Shown piece by piece: positions 33,907-38,081 of a DNA stretch of 38,081 bases. A model generated the notes under the pieces. The model saw only the letters and a program-made list of their open reading frames with translations, did not search any database and was not told the DNA's origin. Source of the DNA: UBA2233 sp002347965 [NCBI: Nitrospirae bacterium UBA2233] (GTDB lineage: Bacteria > UBA2233); assembly GCA_002347965.1 (NCBI GenBank), contig DDYN01000050.1, positions 1 to 38,081 on the forward strand, in the 5' to 3' direction. Numbering within the stretch: position 1 is the first letter of the stretch; each line of letters opens with the position of its first letter. The translations under genes and the position numbers were made by a program.

Positions 33907-35730
33907 TTACTCTACCGTTACGCTCTTGGCCAAGTTCCTCGGCTGGTCGACATCTGTACCTTTAAGCACCGCTACGGCATAGGCGAGCAGCTGAAGCGTG
34001 ACAGCAACCGAAATCGTGGCAAGGAAAGGACATGCAACCGAGGGCAAGGCAAGCGTCGGGAATACGCATTCTTTACCAAGGCGGCCGGTGTGCATCAAAA
34101 AAACCTCGGCCCCACGCGAGCGCATCTCCTCGATCGTTGCTAGCATCTTGTCTCGATGAACCCCGTCGTTGGCATCGAGAAGTGCTATAACGCGAACGCC
34201 CGGCTCAATCAACGCGATCGGTCCGTGCTTCATCTCTCCCGCCGGGTAACCCTCTGCATGAACGTAGGCAATCTCCTTGATTTTGAGCGCACCCTCGAGC
34301 GCAAGCGGCATGAAAGGACCCTTGCCTAGATACACGAGGTACTTAGCGTCCAAAAGCCCACCCGCCAGATGTTGAACCTCTTTCCAGCGGTTCAACGTAT
34401 GGTCTATCGAGGCTGCAAGCCCCCTGAGAGTCGAGAGTTTAGAGCCTAAGGTCAAGGGGTCTATCCTGCCTTTTCTGAGCCCGAGCCAAAGGGCAAGAAG
34501 GTATAAAACGAGAACCTGCGTGGTAAACGCCTTCGTAGAGGCAACCGAGACCTCCGGGCCCGCCATTGTCAGGAGGGCGGGCGTGCTTCTGGCAAGCGTC
34601 GAGTGGGCAACGTTGGTGATCGCAAACGAGGGGATTCCTGCTTTTTGGAGCATCTTGAGAGCGGCGAGCGTGTCCGCGGTCTCCCCGGATTGAGAAATCA
34701 AAACGCCACAACTCTTCGGGTTGAGGTACCCGCGAAGCCTGAACTCGGACGATATTTCGCTAACGGCCTCAACCCCGGCAAATTCCCGGAAGAAGCACTT
34801 TCCAAGCATAGCCGCATGGTAGGCTGTCCCACAACCTATCAGGTAGACGACATCTAAGTCGTTTAGATTTTTATTCTCCAGGTGAGTTAGGGAGTCAAAG
34901 GCGACCAGGTCTTCGTTGACGTACGCTTCGAGCGTTCTCATCAACGCCAGGGGCTGCTCGAAAATCTCTTTCAGCAAGAAGTGCTTGAAGCCCTTCTTCT
35001 CCATGTCCATATCCCGGAAAAGGAGCCTTTCGAACGTGAGCGACTCGGCCCCGCTTTTCTCGCGGAACACCTTAGTGCTTTCGCCTTGAAGGACCACGAC
35101 GGCTCCGTCCGGCACATAACCGACCTCCTCGACGAACGAAGCGATCGCGAACGTATCGCTCGAAGCAACCAACCCCAATCTGCCCCTGCCGACGACAAGC
35201 GGGAGGTCTTTTCTGGCAAGAAAGAGCGCCTCTGGTTTAAAAAGGCAAAAGAACAAGATCGCGTAAGAACCCCTTAAGCGGCCTAAAGCCTCATCAAGGC
35301 TCTCTTCCGGGCTCTTTCCCGATCGAACTCCCTCCTCGATCAACTGGGCAATAACCTCGGTGTCCGTGTCTGTCTCGAACACCCTTCCTCTTGCTAAGAG
35401 CTCATCTTTTAGTTCCGCGTAGTTCTCTATGATACCGTTATGGACTACAACACAAGCGCCTACACGGATAGGATGGGCATTGACAAGCGAAGGCCGACCA
35501 TGGGTTGCCCATCTCGTATGCCCAATACCCACGCTTCCTTCGGCCGGCTGTTCGTTTAATAGCGCCTCCAGGTTAGCAACCTTCCCCAGGGCCTTCCTGA
35601 GGACAAGCTCTCCGGAATTATAGGTAGCGATGCCGCAGGAGTCGTACCCCCTGTACGCAAGGCGCTTTAGCCCCTCCAGCAGAATTTCTTGGGCTTGCCC
35701 CCTGCCGATGTAGCCCACAATCCCGCACAT
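33907..35730 (-). CDS. glmS: Glutamine-fructose-6-phosphate aminotransferase (isomerizing)
   Basis: A 607-residue enzyme that makes glucosamine-6-phosphate from fructose-6-phosphate and glutamine. Cys2 of MCGIVGYIG is the N-terminal nucleophile of the glutaminase domain (about 1-240), with GHTRWATHG and NGIIENY motifs. Two SIS domains follow, with IGCGTAYHAA, LISQSGETADT and HAEGYPAGEMKHGPIAL, and the C-terminus DVDQPRNLAKSVTVE is diagnostic. It follows glmU by 3 nt, the order seen behind atpC in many bacteria. No glmS ribozyme is expected or seen, because the gene is inside an operon. Confidence 0.97.
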   Translation of the reverse strand: MCGIVGYIGRGQAQEILLEGLKRLAYRGYDSCGIATYNSGELVLRKALGKVANLEALLNEQPAEGSVGIGHTRWATHGRPSLVNAHPIRVGACVVVHNGIIENYAELKDELLARGRVFETDTDTEVIAQLIEEGVRSGKSPEESLDEALGRLRGSYAILFFCLFKPEALFLARKDLPLVVGRGRLGLVASSDTFAIASFVEEVGYVPDGAVVVLQGESTKVFREKSGAESLTFERLLFRDMDMEKKGFKHFLLKEIFEQPLALMRTLEAYVNEDLVAFDSLTHLENKNLNDLDVVYLIGCGTAYHAAMLGKCFFREFAGVEAVSEISSEFRLRGYLNPKSCGVLISQSGETADTLAALKMLQKAGIPSFAITNVAHSTLARSTPALLTMAGPEVSVASTKAFTTQVLVLYLLALWLGLRKGRIDPLTLGSKLSTLRGLAASIDHTLNRWKEVQHLAGGLLDAKYLVYLGKGPFMPLALEGALKIKEIAYVHAEGYPAGEMKHGPIALIEPGVRVIALLDANDGVHRDKMLATIEEMRSRGAEVFLMHTGRLGKECVFPTLALPSVACPFLATISVAVTLQLLAYAVAVLKGTDVDQPRNLAKSVTVE

Positions 35731-35733
35731 GCC

Positions 35734-37002
35734 CTACCCCCCCCGCTCGTCTTCACCAGTTTTCGAACTCGCCCAATCTAGTACAAACCTAAGCTTGGCA
35801 CGCCTGACGGCCAAGGCTCGGGCCGGAACATCACGGGTGATAGTGGAGCCAGCCCCCACGTAGGCATGGTGTCCGACCTCTACGGGAGCCACGAGCTGGC
35901 AGTCGGACCCTATAAACGCATGCTCCGCGATCTTCGTCCGATGCTTGCGCACGCCGTCAAAATTACACGTGATCACGCCGGCCCCTATGTTGCTAAAGGC
36001 TCCAACCTCGCAATCACCCAAGTAGCTCAGGTGGTTCGCCTTCACCCGCTCGCCGAGCGTTGTTTTTTTAAGCTCGACAAAGTTGCCGACGCTGGCACGC
36101 TTTCCGATGACGGTTTCCGGCCTAACCCTGGCAAACGGGCCAACCTTGGCCTCCTCCATCACTTCGCAGCCCTCTAATACGCTGTGTGCCAAAACTTCAA
36201 CCTCACGATGAAGCACGACGTCTTTTAGGATGCAGTAGGAGCCTACACGCACACCCTCGCCAAGGCTTGTATTTCCTTGAAGCACCACCCCTTTGCCAAG
36301 ACGAACGCCCTTTTCGATGGTAACGGAAGATTCGATAAGCGTAGAGTTCGGGTCTTCAAAGAGCACACCCGAATTCAGGAGCGCTTCGAGTCTAACCTGC
36401 CTTGCTCGGTCAAACGCCCATAAGACCTCCCCGGGAAATCTCACATCGAACCCGTCGGGCGGTTCGAGCCTCACGTAGTCCACGCGCTTTCCCGAGGCAT
36501 CCCAAATGTCGAGGAGCTCTTTAAAGGTTTCCGCATGCGGAAAGGGTCCAAGATCGTTCAAAATAACGCCCCCGACCCTCAAGGATGCGCCTTCTTGCTC
36601 CTTGGGTCCGTTGACGATCAGGACCGAAGCAAAAGCTCCTTCGCTTGCGTGCCTATCAAGACATACGCCCAAGGCGCCGGAGCTTACAAACGGAAGGGTC
36701 CCTGAAAGGAGCACGAAAGGACCTTTTTGGGCCGGGGAAATACCCAGAAGGCATGCCATTAGCGCATCTTGGCCTGGCATGACAGGAATGAGCGGAGAGG
36801 TAAGCCCAAGCATCCGCTCTAAGTACGACTGTTTATCCTGCGGCGCCGCAACCCCGACCTCTTCTTCCCCAAGCACACCCTTAAGCGCGCAAAAAGGCCC
36901 GAAGAACAGAGGAGACCCAAGGACGGGCTGAATCGCCAACGGAAAGGTCTCGAGCTCCAAGAAGAGGACGCCACGAAAGGCGCCCCCCGGTCGGCGATCC
37001 AT
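35734..37002 (-). CDS. glmU: GlmU-like protein: glucosamine-1-phosphate acetyltransferase with degenerate uridylyltransferase half
   Basis: A 422-residue protein (E. coli GlmU has 456). The C-terminal half (about 215-410) is a left-handed beta-helix acetyltransferase with hexapeptide repeats. It keeps Arg293 in [11 protein letters not shown], His324 and Tyr327 in NHLSYLGD, and TCNFDG and [10 protein letters not shown]. It should acetylate glucosamine-1-phosphate. The N-terminal half still follows the fold ([19 protein letters not shown]), but the LAAGxGTRMxSxxPK nucleotide loop is replaced by [10 protein letters not shown] and the GDxPL motif by SGTLPF. Uridylyl transfer is probably lost. AGGA precedes the ATG. 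It lies 6 nt after atpC and 3 nt before glmS. Confidence 0.85.
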   Translation of the reverse strand: MDRRPGGAFRGVLFLELETFPLAIQPVLGSPLFFGPFCALKGVLGEEEVGVAAPQDKQSYLERMLGLTSPLIPVMPGQDALMACLLGISPAQKGPFVLLSGTLPFVSSGALGVCLDRHASEGAFASVLIVNGPKEQEGASLRVGGVILNDLGPFPHAETFKELLDIWDASGKRVDYVRLEPPDGFDVRFPGEVLWAFDRARQVRLEALLNSGVLFEDPNSTLIESSVTIEKGVRLGKGVVLQGNTSLGEGVRVGSYCILKDVVLHREVEVLAHSVLEGCEVMEEAKVGPFARVRPETVIGKRASVGNFVELKKTTLGERVKANHLSYLGDCEVGAFSNIGAGVITCNFDGVRKHRTKIAEHAFIGSDCQLVAPVEVGHHAYVGAGSTITRDVPARALAVRRAKLRFVLDWASSKTGEDERGG

Positions 37003-37008
37003 AGGGTC

Positions 37009-37431
37009 CTAGCGCCCCTTGCTTGCGACTTGAATGCGGTTGATCGCCCGCTGGAGCGAGACAAGGGCTTGGGCGTATTCTTTCTCTTCCAAGGAGAGCT
37101 TCCTAAGCTGCGCTTCGGCCCGTTCCTTCGCCCGGATGGCCCTTTCGACGTCGATTTGGCTTGCTAGCTCTGCCGTTTCGGCAAGGATCGTCACCTGCTC
37201 GGGCAGGACTTCGGCGTATCCCCAGGCCACGGCAAGACGCTCTACCTTTTGCCCGGTCCGGAATGTCAGCTCGCCGATCTTCAGCGCGGTGATGAACGGA
37301 ATGTGGCCCGGCAACACCCCGAACTCACCCTCGATACCAGGGGCGATGACCTCGTGGACTTCGGCCTCGATAATCTTCTTTTCGGGCGTATACAGCTTCA
37401 AGAGAAGCTTTTCGGGAATCTGGTCGGCCAT
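37009..37431 (-). CDS. atpC: ATP synthase F1 subunit epsilon
   Basis: A 140-residue subunit of the F1 central stalk. The N-terminal beta-sandwich shows EAEVHEVIAPGIEGEFGVLPGHIPFITALKIGEL (about 22-55). A C-terminal helical hairpin (about 90-135) is rich in Glu, Lys, Arg and Ala, as expected for the regulatory helices. It couples rotation and can inhibit ATP hydrolysis. It follows atpD by 15 nt and precedes glmU by 6 nt, so amino-sugar synthesis genes appear to share the atp transcript. Confidence 0.96.
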   Translation of the reverse strand: MADQIPEKLLLKLYTPEKKIIEAEVHEVIAPGIEGEFGVLPGHIPFITALKIGELTFRTGQKVERLAVAWGYAEVLPEQVTILAETAELASQIDVERAIRAKERAEAQLRKLSLEEKEYAQALVSLQRAINRIQVASKGR

Positions 37432-37446
37432 GTCTGCGACCCTGCC

Positions 37447-38081
<635 letters not shown>

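Overview
The window is a dense block of housekeeping genes from a Gram-negative bacterium. Supporting signs are a lipid A-type acyltransferase, a penicillin-binding protein 1A, a lipoprotein, a LapA-type membrane protein and a GyrB of about 810 residues. Tetrapyrroles are made by the C5 route. The order met8-hemX-hemA-hemC-cobA/hemD-hemB, the presence of DUF169 and TIGR02757 proteins and separate nuoC and nuoD genes suggest a Desulfobacterota-like or Nitrospirota-like lineage. This is an inference; no rRNA is present to settle it.

Layout. 1-1571 (-): start of a complex I operon, nuoA-B-C-D, with nuoD cut by the window edge. 1695-5359 (+): hemL and the PBP1A gene. 5302-15824 (-): eight tightly packed genes, met8, hemX, hemA, hemC, cobA/hemD, hemB, polA and a fused lysophospholipid acyltransferase/DUF374 gene. 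16045-21947 (+): gyrB, gyrA, gpsA. 21944-24235 (-): DUF169, LppM-like lipoprotein, LapA-like protein and methyltransferase, each joined to the next by a 4-nt ATGA overlap and preceded by a structured leader of about 230 nt. 24496-26337 (-): an OPT transporter. 26366-26442 (+): tRNA-Arg(ACG). 26455-26739 (-): acylphosphatase. 26742-28829 (-): an IS607-type element with a serine recombinase and a TnpB. 28826-30975 (-): M20 peptidase and a TIGR02757 protein. 31176-33182 (+): a YhaM-like OB/HD protein and a CCA-type nucleotidyltransferase. 33183-33535: a gene-free stretch with a candidate structured RNA. 33536-33838 (+): an RRM protein. 33907-38081 (-): atpD-atpC-glmU-glmS, with atpD cut by the window edge.

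How the genes work together. HemA and HemL make 5-aminolevulinate from glutamyl-tRNA. HemB, HemC and the HemD half of the fusion carry it to uroporphyrinogen III. The CobA half and Met8 lead to sirohydrochlorin and siroheme. No gene for the later protoporphyrin steps is present. GlmS and GlmU supply amino-sugar precursors for peptidoglycan and LPS, which PBP1A and the acyltransferase help assemble. GpsA makes glycerol-3-phosphate for phospholipids.

The least conventional parts are: the DUF169 operon and its leader with four alternately complementary repeats; a GlmU whose uridylyltransferase half looks dead; the acyltransferase fusion with an altered catalytic motif; the nested-stem RNA before the RRM gene; and the IS607 element, with a frameshifted tnpB, a probable omega-RNA and a reconstructable empty site.
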